A stretch of DNA of 64,000 nucleotides from Choristoneura fumiferana (taxonomy: Eukaryota > Arthropoda > Insecta > Lepidoptera > Tortricidae). This document shows, one piece after another, positions 21,113 to 31,680 of this stretch (the stretch's first letter is position 1; each line of letters starts with the position of its first letter). The notes beneath the pieces are model-generated. The model was not told where the DNA came from, did not search any database, and saw nothing but the letters and a program-made list of their open reading frames with translations. The position numbers and the translations under genes were made by a program. The DNA is taken from the NCBI RefSeq assembly GCF_025370935.1, contig NC_133472.1, positions 19,390,925 to 19,454,924 on the forward strand. Reading direction: 5' to 3'.

Positions 21113-22157
21113 TTACCGTACAACGGCAAAAACTACTAGACACTGGCAAAATTGTCCTCCAATGGACAGAGCCAAATTTTTTATAAAGAAACAACAACAA
21201 TCTTTCCACGTTGTGGAAAGCAGCAATCGAAGATAATAACATTCATCGTTATTTGGATGTACTGTGTAGATGCGACCTAGAGCGTCTGAGGCAAATAAAT
21301 TTAGGTGCCGTTCAACTGGTGTTCCTAGTTTCCGACGCTGAAACGATTTCGATGATGCGTTCCATGTGTAATAGCGTGGCATATCAGCATACAGCAATGT
21401 GTGAGCGAAAACATCTGTTTGACAAACTGAGAAGAATACTTGTTAATGTGGTCGATGGTGGACGTGCCGCTCTATCCGCCGCGTTCTCTTGATTATAAAT
21501 ACACTCGTTGTCCATTTTCGAAATGAACTGCCAAATGGACTACTGCAGGGTGTTTTTTGTGGATTGCAAATGAATATATGCGCCAAATAGCTTCATTGCT
21601 GCTTACATAGCGACCCATTTGATACTGAGAAACTTCATCATTTGCATTTTTTACATTGAAGATGGCCATGTCGCTACCTTTGTTAACATATTTGCATATG
21701 TACTTTATGGACTGGACGGAGTTACAATATTCGACATTGATGTGAGCTTTAAAAGCTTTGGACAATATTGGCGAGTACGGCACAATCCAACGGTTGTCTA
21801 CTTCATAATCTTGTCCTTTTTCCTTAATAACTACCGATCGCCCACCGTCTGCAACTAATCGCCGACGATACAATGGGTAACCGTCATTTCCCGTAATGGT
21901 TTCAGCAATCAGGTCTCTCGGGAATCGCTTGGAGCACATGCCGTCCTCCATACAAAGTGAGTTGTTGTTGAAAATTCCGCAAAGTCCATGTATCATGTGC
22001 TTAGTCACTACTGCATGTAAGTAATTTTGGGTCAACTGTTTCACCGGGAATCTCAGCTGAAATTATGGAATCAATTTCATCTGGTCTTATTTTGTCAACT
22101 AACCAAACGAATATACATGTGTGAATGTGGCAAACCACGCTTTTGCCACTCAACAGA

Positions 22158-22199
22158 GTACATCCAACAACGAATGGCCAAGTTCGTTGTTGGATGTAC
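22158..22199. repeat. Perfect 17-bp inverted repeat inside Helitron Rep
   Basis: GTACATCCAACAACGAA at 22158-22174 returns as its exact reverse complement at 22183-22199, with an 8-base spacer. One arm is part of the Rep frame just before the HUH motif (CWMYSVEWQKRG on the minus strand); the other occupies the place where normal Rep sequence should be, so it looks like a local templated copy. Confidence 0.9.
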
Positions 22200-22231
22200 A
22201 CACGATGCTTTGTGATGAAATTCAGAGATTT

Positions 22232-22562
22232 GACATGTGGTAGAGCATTACTATAACTACTTGCTGGCTGCAGTATAAATGGGCCGGCTCGACCGGGTTA
22301 GTACCGTACTCCCACAGAATACCGGCGTGAAATAGTAGTTTTGCTACTGTGTTTCGTACGGTGAGTGGAAGATCCGGAGGCCCAACTCCCGCCCCCCTTT
22401 TACTCCGCTCCCCCCTTCTCCCCTTCTATATCCCCCTCCACTTTCGGCTGGCAACGCACCCGCAGTCCTAATTATGCTGTAGGTGTCCATGGGTGGCGGT
22501 GATCGCTTACCATCAGGTGACCCGCATGCTCGTGTGTCAGCTATTTGATTAAAAAAAAAAAA
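22232..22562 (+). mobile_element. Metulj-like lepidopteran SINE
   Basis: It begins GACATGTGGTAGAGCATTAC, contains GGGCCGGCTCGACCGG, the block GTGTCCATGGGTGGCGG followed by TGATCGCTTACCATCAGG, and ends in about 12 A at 22551-22562. This order of blocks is, to my knowledge, that of the Metulj SINE family of butterflies and moths. It splits the Helitron Rep frame between the FKQK piece and the NFITKH piece. The flanks share a short ATTT(T) only, so the target duplication is small or worn. Confidence 0.65.
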
Positions 22563-23740
22563 TTTTTGTTTAAAAACTCTGGCAGTGATGTCATGTCTAT
22601 GAAGTCGTGTTTGGCTGGGTAGCAATATCTCTTGATTTCAATCCATTGTGGGTTAGGTACATACAGGTGAATGTAATGAACAGGTCTAGGCGGCCATATT
22701 GTCTAACATACGACATCGCATTTTGCGCGTATTCTTGCATGTGGCCGGTAAAATTGTTATTCTACCAACATTATTTACGTTGCCATCGACATTAATAGCA
22801 TCACGAAGATGAATGTATTCTTCAGATCGAAGCTGCTGTTGGTTCAAACGGATGTAAGTCAATCGTTCACTCTGAATTATGACGTACATATCAACTGCAA
22901 ACTGATGAAAAAGCCGTTGACACATCAATATCAAAATGTGATTTACTTCACCTTTACGGATCATGAGTCTGTATGAATAAAAAATCATGGCTCTAACTTT
23001 TTTGCTGGTTTCAGCACCTGGAATCATAAATGATTAACAATTATATAGATATACATAATTTCAAAATATTATTTAATATTGTTTAATCTAGTTACCCGTT
23101 ACTTGATTAACCATTTTGATATTAAAATGGTATCCGTCTTCTCCTTGCCAGAATATTACTGGATATTGTAACGCGTCATCTCATAAGTCCTATGCGTTTC
23201 AGACACACGTTTCAATTCATTGTTCCGACGATGAAGTACGATATCTCTAGACTGCAAATTTTCTCCAACAACGACAACAGCCACTTCGTCGATTGTTGGT
23301 GAGTTAAACCTCCTAGCGTGCTCACCAGCAGGTGTTTTGTCAGCTCTAACGACGATATTATGGCTATCTGATGGCATGCGATCCAATGCAATTTTGAACA
23401 TTTGACTAAATCATTGTTCTGATGAAGAAAGGTTTGCAATTCTTGGACAATAGTTCGCTTCACTGTTGGGTTATGAGCACAACGCCTATCAACTTCCGCA
23501 TCGTGATTGCCCATAAAATAAATTTGCAAAAATTGATGATCCGCATCTGGTAGAGGCAGCAGCGCTCCCAGTAGGTGATAAATTTGTCCTTGTATCTGGA
23601 ATTGTTAATGGTCTTGTAAAATTAATTGTGATGCAAATACGAATTGGAATTTTATAAATCAAAATATGGTATACTACCTTAAAAGTGGGCATGAAACTGT
23701 TCTGTACAATATACGTTACGCCAAACGACGTCATTTGGAA

Positions 23741-24117
23741 GCAATTGTCTTTCAGCTTGAGTGACGCAAATCAATCATGAAGCGAAGTGTCGATTATGTG
23801 AATTGATCATTTTGCGAGATGTCTAAATTGTAAAATATACAATTTTCTCTAATGGAATTGCTTGAATAGTACCAAAATAAGAGGTTTTTACGATTACAAA
23901 GCGGTTTGTAATGACGTCACAGCAAACATTGGTTAGATATTGTAACGAATATACTTATCCGAATGGAAAACGAACGAAATTAGTATCTAAAATTAACCTA
24001 TATTGTATGATTTTGTGATGAAAAATCGAGGTATTAGTGGCCTTTTAATAACAGCAACCGTTTCAGGGAAACTTGAATGCTTTACACTTTATTCTTCGAC
24101 TATATATTATATATTGT
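23741..24117. other. Spacer between Helitron and MULE
   Basis: No gene. Helitron 5' sequence may extend here on the minus strand, but no coding match or terminus was found. Confidence 0.4.
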
Positions 24118-24647
24118 TTATTTGTTCGTTTTTCTGTATTGTTTTTCTATTTCTTTTCGTGTCAGGAAAATGAAGAGCGTTTCTTTCAAATTATTTTTTT
24201 TGATCTTGGCTTCTTTCTTAAGCAGTGATATAAATAGAAATAAAGATGGTTTTGATTGGATTTTTGTATTTATGCGGTGATGCCAGCCCTCGACACCATT
24301 GGTAGTTCGGTTTTTTTGATTATAGAAACTTAAAATATCGGTCGTGATACTACACATCCATTGCTTATTGCAATAGTCAAGGAATTATTGGCTGATCGCG
24401 GAGCCATTTCAATAATGGAAAAAAGGGCATCGGGAATCAATCTTGGAGGCAACAAAGGCAAGAAAGTGCAAAATTGTGTGATTTTGCAGCATTCTGCATT
24501 TTCTTCAATTTCCAATTTCTTACTCATTTTAAAAACAGCATTACTAAAATGGTAGTAACATCCACTGACTTGTATAGACGGAAACACTTCCTTTATGCAA
24601 GCACTAGGTACAGCCATTTCGTAATCACATTTATAAGAAACCAAGTT
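24118..24647 (-). pseudogene. FLYWCH/MULE transposase, C-terminal part
   Basis: On the minus strand the piece reads LVSYKCDYEMAVPSACIKEVFP, then VSGCYYHFSNAVFKM, and after a frameshift NRTTNGVEGWHHRINTKI. A D-E-A-AI-EVFP segment followed by GC-FHF and by a TN-VE-WH-RLN end is the layout of MULE transposases, which cut and paste DNA between long inverted ends. It is the continuation of 26207-26893; a LINE lies between. There is a frameshift near 24350 and the catalytic core around the junction is short by some residues, so the gene is dead. No termini were identified. Confidence 0.65.
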
Positions 24648-24656
24648 TAAACGAAC

Positions 24657-26197
24657 TGTTCTTTAAGTATCGAAAAGGTTCAATTTTAGGACCAACCGAG
24701 TACCTACTCTATGTTAATGATATGTGTAACCTATTCCGGCGCGGCTCTGTGTACCAGTTTGCTGACGACACATGCATTGTGTCAGCGCACAGAGATGCAG
24801 AAGTGGCACAGACTATAATGCAACAGGAATTCGATCTGATGTGTAAGTGGGCACACGACGTAGGTCTATCTATTTACTATCAGAAAACTAAGCTCATGCA
24901 TGTACATTCTCCTTACCTGAAAACTAAATTTTACCCAAAAATTGTAGCACACGAACACCAATGTATGCACAAACAGCCCCCACATTGTAACTGTAATCCA
25001 CTTGAATTAGTAGAACAACATACCTACCTGGGCCTCAAGATTGATCAAAGATTCAACTGGCGTCCTCATGTGAACCATGTGTGCAACAGGCTAAGAGCAA
25101 TACTTTCAAAAATATCTGTACTTAAAAATAAACTACCCTACAATACGCTAAGATTGTTGTATCTATCTATGGCAGATTCAATAATAAGCTACGGTATCAC
25201 GACCTATGGCAAAACATATAAAACTTACCTCCTAGACATCTATAATTTACAAATAAGAATTCTAAAAAATATTGTTCCTCTGAAAATTAAATATAAATAT
25301 AAAGATAATTATGGACAGGGATATTTGGAAATAATTCCGATCCGCATTAGCGATCCCTTCAAATAGCGAACCTACTGTGTTAAAAATAAAGTTGTGTTAA
25401 ATACTTGTGATGAAAAACACATACATGTCATTTAATAATATTGTAAATCTGTTTTAAAAAAATATATATATACCTCGTTGAGTTTCTTGCCGGATTCTTC
25501 TCAGCAGAGGTTTTTCCGAACCGGTGGTAGTTTTTTTTTGACATTCATAAGTGCTTGTTGTAGCCTAAATTGAATAAAGATATTTTGACTTTGACTTTGA
25601 CTTTGACTATGGTCAACTATTTCAATACTGCAAAGTGATGAATGTATTCAATAAAATAAAGCAAGCCATAATAAGTGAAAATATTGATAAAATAGGATTA
25701 CTAGAAAAACAGCGTAACAGGCCAAATAACTTACGCCATATACCCAACCGCCCGCTATATCGGGTCCCCAAACAATGTAATGAATATGGCAGAAGAGTCT
25801 GGAAGTGCATCCTTCCCCAACTATTAAACAATTTACCGTTGACAATTGCGAAAAAACTAGAAAGTAATAACAGTAAACAAATTAAAAGCGCGATTAAAAG
25901 ATATTTTATGAAAGATATATTTAAGAGGGAAGGGACGGACGTGCACTCAGACTTAGGTTATATGTAAGATAAAGCAAAAACTGCATGCATGAAAAATAAT
26001 GAATTATATTATATAAGAAATTAAATATCTACTCGCATGTATACTTAGACTAATTACGCGTGAGCAACTCAGTCTTTCGCTAATCGAGGCCACGCAAAAT
26101 CCTTAAAATTAGGATTAAGGACTCTTTAATTATTGTAAAATGCTCTTTGTTCTTTTGCTTGAAATAAACAGCTTAAATTTTATTTTTTTTTTTTTTT
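24657..26197 (+). mobile_element. LINE A (CR1/jockey-like), itself interrupted by LINE B
   Basis: 5'-truncated: coding starts in the polymerase with GSILGPTEYLLYVNDM, then the FADDT motif C at about 24758, a WAHDVGLSIYYQKT segment, LGLKIDQRFNW and further thumb sequence to 25314. After the LINE B insertion the same frame goes on at 25613 with the C-terminal domain (RVPKQCNEYGRRVWK, ILPQLLNNLPL) to a stop at 25964-25966. The 3' end is the T-rich run at 26180-26197. TAAACGAAC at 24648-24656 and TAAAAGAAC at 26198-26206 look like a worn target duplication. The coding part has no stop other than the nested insertion, so this copy was young when LINE B entered. Confidence 0.8.
25315..25607 (+). 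mobile_element. LINE B 3' end nested in LINE A
   Basis: Nearly identical to 7092-7376, ending in AATAAAGATATTTTGAC and TTTGAC repeats. TATGG occurs on both sides (25310-25314 and 25608-25612) as a 5-bp target duplication. If the insert plus one TATGG is discounted, the LINE A reading frame is continuous across the site. The short frame that runs into LINE B (ending EIIPIRISDPFK) is therefore an artefact of the insertion. Confidence 0.9.
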
Positions 26198-26206
26198 TAA
26201 AAGAAC

Positions 26207-26893
26207 CTCCTATATGTGGTTTGTCTTTTGTTTGGAAGGAGAGCATTATCTAACGGTACAAAATTTACCGTGTCTTCGTTTCGAGCAATGTCAGCGTGCA
26301 GAGTGTACATTCTGCACTATCGCCGTAAAAAAATATTCATTTCGTGGAAATACTCTTTTATGACCTCGCGAGGCAGGGTTGAGAAAATAATAATTCGGTC
26401 AGATAATAATAATAATAATAATAAATTTATTTGTACATAAGCATGTTACAGTTCACTATACAATAATTAGGTTTGTACATGAGAGTCTTTATAGAGTATT
26501 CAGCAATTCTGTCCCCTAAACTAGGTAGAAAATACCTGTATCTTAGGGGCATGAATTGCATTCATCATACAAAAAGAACTCTTCCACTAAATTTTGTGGC
26601 AATTTGATATGTTTCGAATCTGTCCCTTTGGAATTAACAATATTCAAATAACTGTTTCGGGCTCTATGAAGACTGTCTTTTACCGATTCAAATTTTGGAA
26701 TTTCATAGTCTTTTAAGTTATGACTGTGAATATTCTTCTCATAATTTTTTTTCTTCTCATAAATTTTGACTTCTTTTTTGCAGGTATCGACAATTGCACT
26801 TATTTGATTTCGCGTATAATCATTGGAACAACGCCAATTTGACGTACCTGACTTATTTTGTAAACAAAAATTGTACCTATAACCTCCATGCAA
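26207..26893 (-). pseudogene. FLYWCH/MULE transposase, N-terminal part
   Basis: The minus-strand frame at 26893-26543 starts with HGGYRYNFCLQNKSGTSNW, then RCSNDYTRN: the F/Y-W-C layout of a FLYWCH zinc finger, which is fused to MULE-type transposases in many insects. A Lys-rich linker follows. Beyond a LINE-tail insertion at 26403-26545 the frame goes on with MYTLHADIARNEDTVNFVPL and LLPNKRQTTYRRF near 26207-26310, the core strand before the first catalytic Asp region. Together with 24118-24647 it is one transposase gene, split by LINE A. Confidence 0.65.
26403..26545 (-). mobile_element. LINE 3' tail with (ATT)n, minus strand
   Basis: On the minus strand the piece ends TGTACAAATAAA followed by (TTA)n, a usual LINE 3' end. 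It lies inside the MULE gene and so is a second insertion into it. Confidence 0.45.
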
Positions 26894-27124
26894 CAGGACA
26901 CGTTAATTTTTGGGCTTTTTATAAATTTAATTTCACCGTTATCCATTTTTTACATCACAAGCAAATAATGACAGTACCAAGAGATGACATTGCCTTATAT
27001 TTATTATTAGTCATAATTAGAAGGAAATATAACCGGCCTGTTGAATAGTTTTGTATTAAAGAGGAAATATTTTTCTAAGGATTTCGTATTTTGAACATGA
27101 AACTACCGTGAGACTCACTCATTT

Positions 27125-27230
27125 TAAATGATATTGTAACGGATAGCTCACGTCTTAAACCGAGTTTAGCTCGACATGTTTCAGGCTATTTCGTAGCCCT
27201 TCTTCTCAGAAGGCCTTGAGAAACAGAGTC
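27125..27230 (+). repeat. Foldback element, single arm (copy 2)
   Basis: GTAACGGATAGCTCACGTC through GTAGCCCTTCTTCTCAGAAGG matches one arm of the palindrome at 9677-9849. The other arm is missing, and BEL gag coding sequence begins at the break, so this junction was made by recombination or by deletion. Confidence 0.65.
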
Positions 27231-28315
27231 CCTGCTAATCCCCTATTTTATGAGTCTTTTAAAATTAACATTCAGGACAACCCGCAGCTGAGTGACGCTC
27301 AACGGATACATTACCTCGCGTGGGTAAGCTAAGCGGCACAGCAGCAGTGTTTGCGGGTATTGTACCTAACGCTGAAAATTATCCGCAAATATGGAAGGCT
27401 CTTGTTACTAAGTACCAGGACAAGAGGACTTTGGGTACAATGTATCTAAATAAAATTTTGAACCTGAAGCAAGTTTTCAATACGGCTGTTCAACTGAACA
27501 AATTCATCGAACGTTTTTCGACATCCATTAGTGCTTTGAAGCAGCTCGATATAGCTGACTTGGCGGATTTTATTTTTATACATTTTGCGCAGAAACGGTT
27601 AGACCCGCAATTGGTTCAGGCATTTGAACTTCATGTTCAAAACAACGATATGCCACGTTGTTCCGACTTAGTGGAATATATAAGGCATCAGGTTAAAGTA
27701 TTAGAACGTACTACCACGGTCTCATCGCGTTCGGCTGCCTATAGTAGCGCCGCTAGTACGTCACAATCGAATAATTTTCATAATAAATCACTGATCCATT
27801 TTCAAAATGCCGTAACTAACAGTGAGTTAAGTTTGAACTCCAAGTGTTTAGTATGCAACGGTACTAATCATTTTAACATGTATGAATGTCCGCAATTTAA
27901 AGCCATGCCAGTTAAGGTGAGGTACGACTACGTAAAAAATAATAAATATTGTACAAATTGCTTAAGTTACAAGCACACTAATTCTCGCTGTAATTCATCA
28001 TTGCGGTGCAAGTTATGCAACCAAAAGAATCACTCATTGATACATTTTGACTCGGTCAAAAATAACGATTCTTTAACTGTTGTTAATATAGGAGAGCCTT
28101 TGCTGTCAGCGCAGTCGTCTTCGTTGCAGCCGCCCGCTGCCGTACTGCCCTGCGTGCAGTGCGCCTGTAACTCAGTCGCCCTGCGTGCAACAGTCTTCCA
28201 TGCAACCGCCCTGCGTGCAGCCAACTTGCGGACACCTGCAATTGCCGCAACTGCCGCCACAGCAACCGCCTCTAGCCCAGCCGCGCCCGCCGGCAGGCTC
28301 AGCCTTCGCTGGTGA
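27231..28315 (+). pseudogene. BEL/Pao retrotransposon gag
   Basis: Coding starts abruptly with NPLFYESFKINIQD and, after a frameshift near 27318, continues as a 331-codon frame (27320-28315) whose first codon is GTG, not a true start. KLSGTAAVFAGIVPNAENY, WKALVTKYQDKRTLGTMYL and LKQLDIADLADF are typical of the DUF1759-type gag of BEL/Pao elements. Cys/His clusters follow (CLVCNGTNHFNMYEC; YCTNCLSYKHTNSRC; CKLCNQKNHSLIH), which would bind RNA. The end (residues about 255-331) is a Pro/Ala/Gln-rich stretch with CAG-like wording. The N-terminus is lost at the junction at 27231. Confidence 0.8.
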
Positions 28316-28379
28316 TTCTGTCACAGACCAGACGCAGTTAGCTACGCAAGGGAGTGAAGTTGTTTTATCAACTACAAAG

Positions 28380-28560
28380 GTTCATGCCATGACGAATGAG
28401 GGCTACCCCTTAATTATAAGATGTATACTGGATAGCGCATCTCAAAATCATTAGATTACAACCGCATGCTGTAAGAAGCTCAAATTAAATATTAACATAC
28501 TGATGTATTCAACTATTAAAACTGTGGGCTCATTAGCCACAAATGTTCGCGGTTATGTCT
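28380..28560 (+). pseudogene. BEL/Pao aspartic protease remnant
   Basis: The frame reads RCILDSASQNH and then, after a stop, ITTACCKKLKLN. LDSASQ carries the catalytic Asp of a Pao-type retropepsin, which cuts the polyprotein. The piece is followed by TVGSLATNVRGYV and then loses homology at about 28562. Confidence 0.65.
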
Positions 28561-28562
28561 AA

Positions 28563-29190
28563 CTTACGGACTAATTTTCTGTAGTTATTTAATTTTAATA
28601 TAATGTAATTAATTAATTATTTAACAAATTAGCAATGACCTTCATTTGACATTGGTGTAAATTGCGTGACCGGTCCAAGTCGTACTTTATGCTGTGTGGT
28701 TAGAACTCTTCACAATTTGATGAGTTTGAGTTTGATTTGGATCGGCAATCTGACATCTGACACTGACAGTGCCGGCAAAGTGTCATTACTGTAAATTGAC
28801 ATTCTTGTTTGTTTTGCGACGAATATTGTATTGAGCTGAATCAAGTAAAGTACCCTGGCTGTGTTTATACCAGATTCTGATGATCTTCTCTGAATGAATT
28901 GTACCTTTGGTTAAACCGGACGCCGTTCTTTCTGCACTTACGACGACTTACACTTCTCTCTTTGAGAACAACTTTGTTTGGCCCCGGACACCGATCTTTC
29001 TGCACTTACGACGACTTGCACTTTTCTCTTTGAGAATAACTTTATTTGGCCCCGGACACCAATATTTATGCACTTACGACAACCTACGGTTCCCTTTGAA
29101 AACAACTTGGCTTGGTCCCGGATACCGATCGTTCTGCACGTAAATATCACGGGACAATTCACACCAATTGACCTAGTCCCAAAGTAAGCA
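28563..29190. repeat. Foreign segment in BEL with 66-68-bp tandem repeat
   Basis: This block stands where the first 250 or so residues of the BEL reverse transcriptase should be. From 28916 to about 29150 it holds a tandem repeat: CCGGA followed by CGCCGTTCTTTCTGCACTTA-type sequence starts at 28916, 28984, 29052 and 29118, giving 3.3 units. Both strands have ORFs through it, which simply reflects the repeat. 28563-28915 is unique, AT-rich, with TGACA-rich words. An LTR of another element is one possibility. Confidence 0.65.
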
Positions 29191-30060
29191 GACGATGAAC
29201 GCGAACGCTTTCCTCAAGCGGCTAGGCTAATGTTGCTGCTCGGGAGCTTTGTATGGACGATTTGACCACATCAGTTGCCACGTTAGAGGAAGGAATACGG
29301 CTTTCAAAGGAACTGATAAAAAAATTCAATGCGGGAGGATTTAAATTGGTAAAATGGGCTAGTAATTCCGCAGAGATGTTGGCCAACGTGCTTATACTTT
29401 CTACGGTCGCTCGTTTATTTGACATTCTAGGTTTAGTAGCACCAGTGATACTCTGTGCAAAGTTATTGATTCAGGAGTTATGGCTTGCTTAAGTAAGATG
29501 GGATGATGAACCTTCCGAATCAATTGTGAATCAATTCACCCAAATTAAGGACGAATTGCCTCTTCTTGAAAGATTAACAATACCCCGCCATTTGAGTGTT
29601 ACAAAAGGTTGCAAAGATAATTTATTGGCATTCGGTGATGCCAGTGAAAAGGCTTATGGCTGCGTCATATATCTACATGTAACGCAATCAAATGGGGATG
29701 TGGATATCAACATTGTAGTAGCTAAGTCAAGTTGCTCCGCTTAAAACCATATCATTAGCTCGACTTGAGTAATGTGCGGCTCTTCTGCTTTCTGAGTTAT
29801 TAAAACACGTTCATAATTCTTACAATGATCGCTATAAAATCGATAATGTCTTTGCGTTTTCAGACTCAACGATCGCGTTATCGTGGATTCTTTCCTCACC
29901 GCACCGCTGGCAACAATTTGTTGCTAATAGGGTTAACAAGATCCACAAGAATATCTCACCTGGTCGCTTTTTTCACATCAATGGTGGCGAGAACCCTAGC
30001 GATTGTGTATCTCGAGGTTTACTACCGTCGCAAATAATAGACCATGCGCTGTGGTGGCGA
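29191..30060 (+). pseudogene. BEL/Pao reverse transcriptase end and RNase H, frameshifted
   Basis: Coding resumes with ERERFPQAARLML, then CMDDLTTSV (polymerase motif C, with Tyr changed to Cys), GGFKLVKWASNS, and DILGLVAPVILCAK, the usual Pao thumb end. RNase H follows with LLAFGDASEKAYGCVIY near 29620-29680 and, in other frames, VFAFSDST-like and LSWILSS-like wording to about 30050. Several stops and shifts are present, so the element is dead. Confidence 0.75.
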
Positions 30061-30199
30061 GGCCTTTCGTGGGCATTGTTTCCAATTGAAGGACGGCCCG
30101 TTATACCTTTCACCCCATCAAAAGGAGAAGACATGCCGGAACTTAAAGGAACTGTAAATTTAGCTCCAACTTCATCTGAAGTGACATCACCGCTGTACG

Positions 30200-31010
30200 A
30201 GCTTACGTTAAGAGTTTACTCTCTCCGGCTTTGAGAAAATTAAATATCTTCTTAGATGGAGATCTACTTCGAGTGGGAGGACGCTTAAATAATGCAGACA
30301 CCCCTTATCAAAATCGACATCCCATTCTTCTCCCACATCGAGATCACGTGGTTGATTTAATTATAGATTATCTGCATCGGACTAATTGTCATACCCGCGG
30401 ATCGCTGCTTATATCATTGCTCAGACAGCGTTATTGGATCTTGGAAGATCGTAGTGTCATTCGTCAGAGGACGCGCAAATAAAATTTCCGTTTTAAATGC
30501 GCACCTTCGAACCCTGCTCCTGTTATGGCGGATCTTCCTCAGTCTCGCGTACAAGAAGCCAAAGCTTTTACTCATACAGGGTTGGATTACGCTGGTCCTT
30601 TTAACGTAACCCTGGCTCGTCATCGCGGTATTCGGAGTCAGAAGGCCTACATCTGTTTATTCGTCTGTTTAGTGACAAAAGCCATACATATTGAGATAGT
30701 CTCAGAGTTGAGCACCGATGCATTTCTGGATGCATTTAAACGCTTCATAGCCAGACGTGGAACAATTTCTTGTCTCTGTTCTGACAATGCAACTTCATAG
30801 GTGCAAAACGACAGTTAGGAGAACTATACGACTTCCTTAGTTCTAGGGAGTTACAAGATAACTTTCAAACTGAGTTAAATATTCATAGAATCAGCTGGAA
30901 AATGATTCCCCCTCGCGCTCCTCATTTCGGAGGTTTATGGGAGTCCAATATAAAGGCCACGAAATCTCATTTGTATCGCGTGATTGGTGTGCAACAATCA
31001 CGCGATACAC
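30200..31010 (+). pseudogene. BEL/Pao integrase, frameshifted
   Basis: RVGGRLNNADTPYQNRHPILLP and HTRGSLLISLLRQRYWI form the zinc-binding end, then LPQSRVQEAKAF, HTGLDYAGPF (first catalytic Asp), LVTKAIHIEIV and LCSDNAT (second Asp). The SHLYRVIGVQ segment near 30968 is where a perfect hairpin has replaced normal coding sequence. The enzyme would join element DNA to the genome; stops at about 30481 and 30798 inactivate it. Confidence 0.8.
30972..31009. repeat. Perfect 15-bp inverted repeat in integrase
   Basis: TGTATCGCGTGATTG at 30972-30986 returns as its reverse complement at 30995-31009 with an 8-base spacer. The left arm is normal integrase coding sequence; the right arm is not expected there. 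Confidence 0.9.
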
Positions 31011-31239
31011 AGTCATGATCAGTTTGAATCACTGTTGAATTCAAGGCCTCTATGTGTTTTATCGGATGAGCCTGAGCCAACAGCGTTGACTCCAGCGCAT
31101 TTTCTGATGTCATAGCCGATTCAACATTTGCCTGCGTACCCTATAGATACCGACAGAAGTAATTTGCGTGACCGAAAACAACTGCTAGATCAGTTAGTAC
31201 AGTCGTATTGGAAATGATGGCATCTGCATTACCTACATA

Positions 31240-31430
31240 CGCTGCAAGTTAAGCAGAAATGGAACACGCCAGAATTGCCTGTGGCTATTGGCACTGTGGT
31301 ACTCGTGCACCAGAATGATTTGCCTCCGCTTCGCTGGCCCTTGGGGGTGATACAGGAGGTTTTCCCGGGTAAATTTTTTGGGTTGCGTCCGTCCGCACCC
31401 AAAATGGGGGCATATTTAGACGCCCTGTTA
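31240..31430 (+). pseudogene. BEL/Pao C-terminal DUF5641-like domain
   Basis: The frame gives KWNTPELPVAIGTVVLV, then NDLPPLRWPLGVIQEVFPG. A G-VLV-DN-PP-WPLG-I-EVFPG order is that of the domain behind the integrase in BEL/Pao polyproteins. No function is established for it. Confidence 0.65.
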
Positions 31431-31680
31431 TAAAACTGTGTCCTTTGCCGACACAGTGAAAACTTTATTTTATCGCATTCAAGTGGCCCAATAAGTTTGC
31501 CAAGTTATTTTACAAGTTATGTGTTCGCTTTTGGTTTCCTTCTGACGTTTAGTATATTAGTTTTATTTAATATCGCATCTTAGTTACATATGTAAGTTAT
31601 TTATATTAGTTGCTGTCATCACATATATATCATTCTTCTGGCACAATTTAAGTCTTTGATTGTTGAAAACCACAGGTTCT

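Larger units (their letters stand above)
21113..23740 (-). pseudogene. Helitron replication-initiator protein, broken, helicase lost
   Basis: Minus-strand fragments are in the right order for a Helitron Rep/helicase protein. FMGNHDAEVDRRCAHN lies near 23520, ALDRMPSDSHN and PAGEHARRFNSP near 23290-23390, and an N-like domain with FYSYRLMIRKGE, SERLTYIRLNQ and YIHLRDAINVDGNVNNVGR near 22700-22990. Next come RHDITARVFKQK (about 22580), GLPHSH (the HUH metal-binding motif, about 22115-22135, frameshifted just after), DKIRPDEIDS, and KYICKYVNKGSDMA (about 21660-21710), which carries the two Tyr of the nicking motif. A YTWNASSKSFQRRKLGT piece at about 21340 is the last seen. The Pif1-like helicase is absent. 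A SINE sits between 22232 and 22562. Frameshifts make it inactive. TC and CTRR termini were not identified. Confidence 0.85.

Noticed and set aside
26543..27048. Plus-strand ORF 26794-27048 as a membrane protein
   Set aside because: It is the shadow of the FLYWCH frame on the minus strand and of the AT-rich flank.
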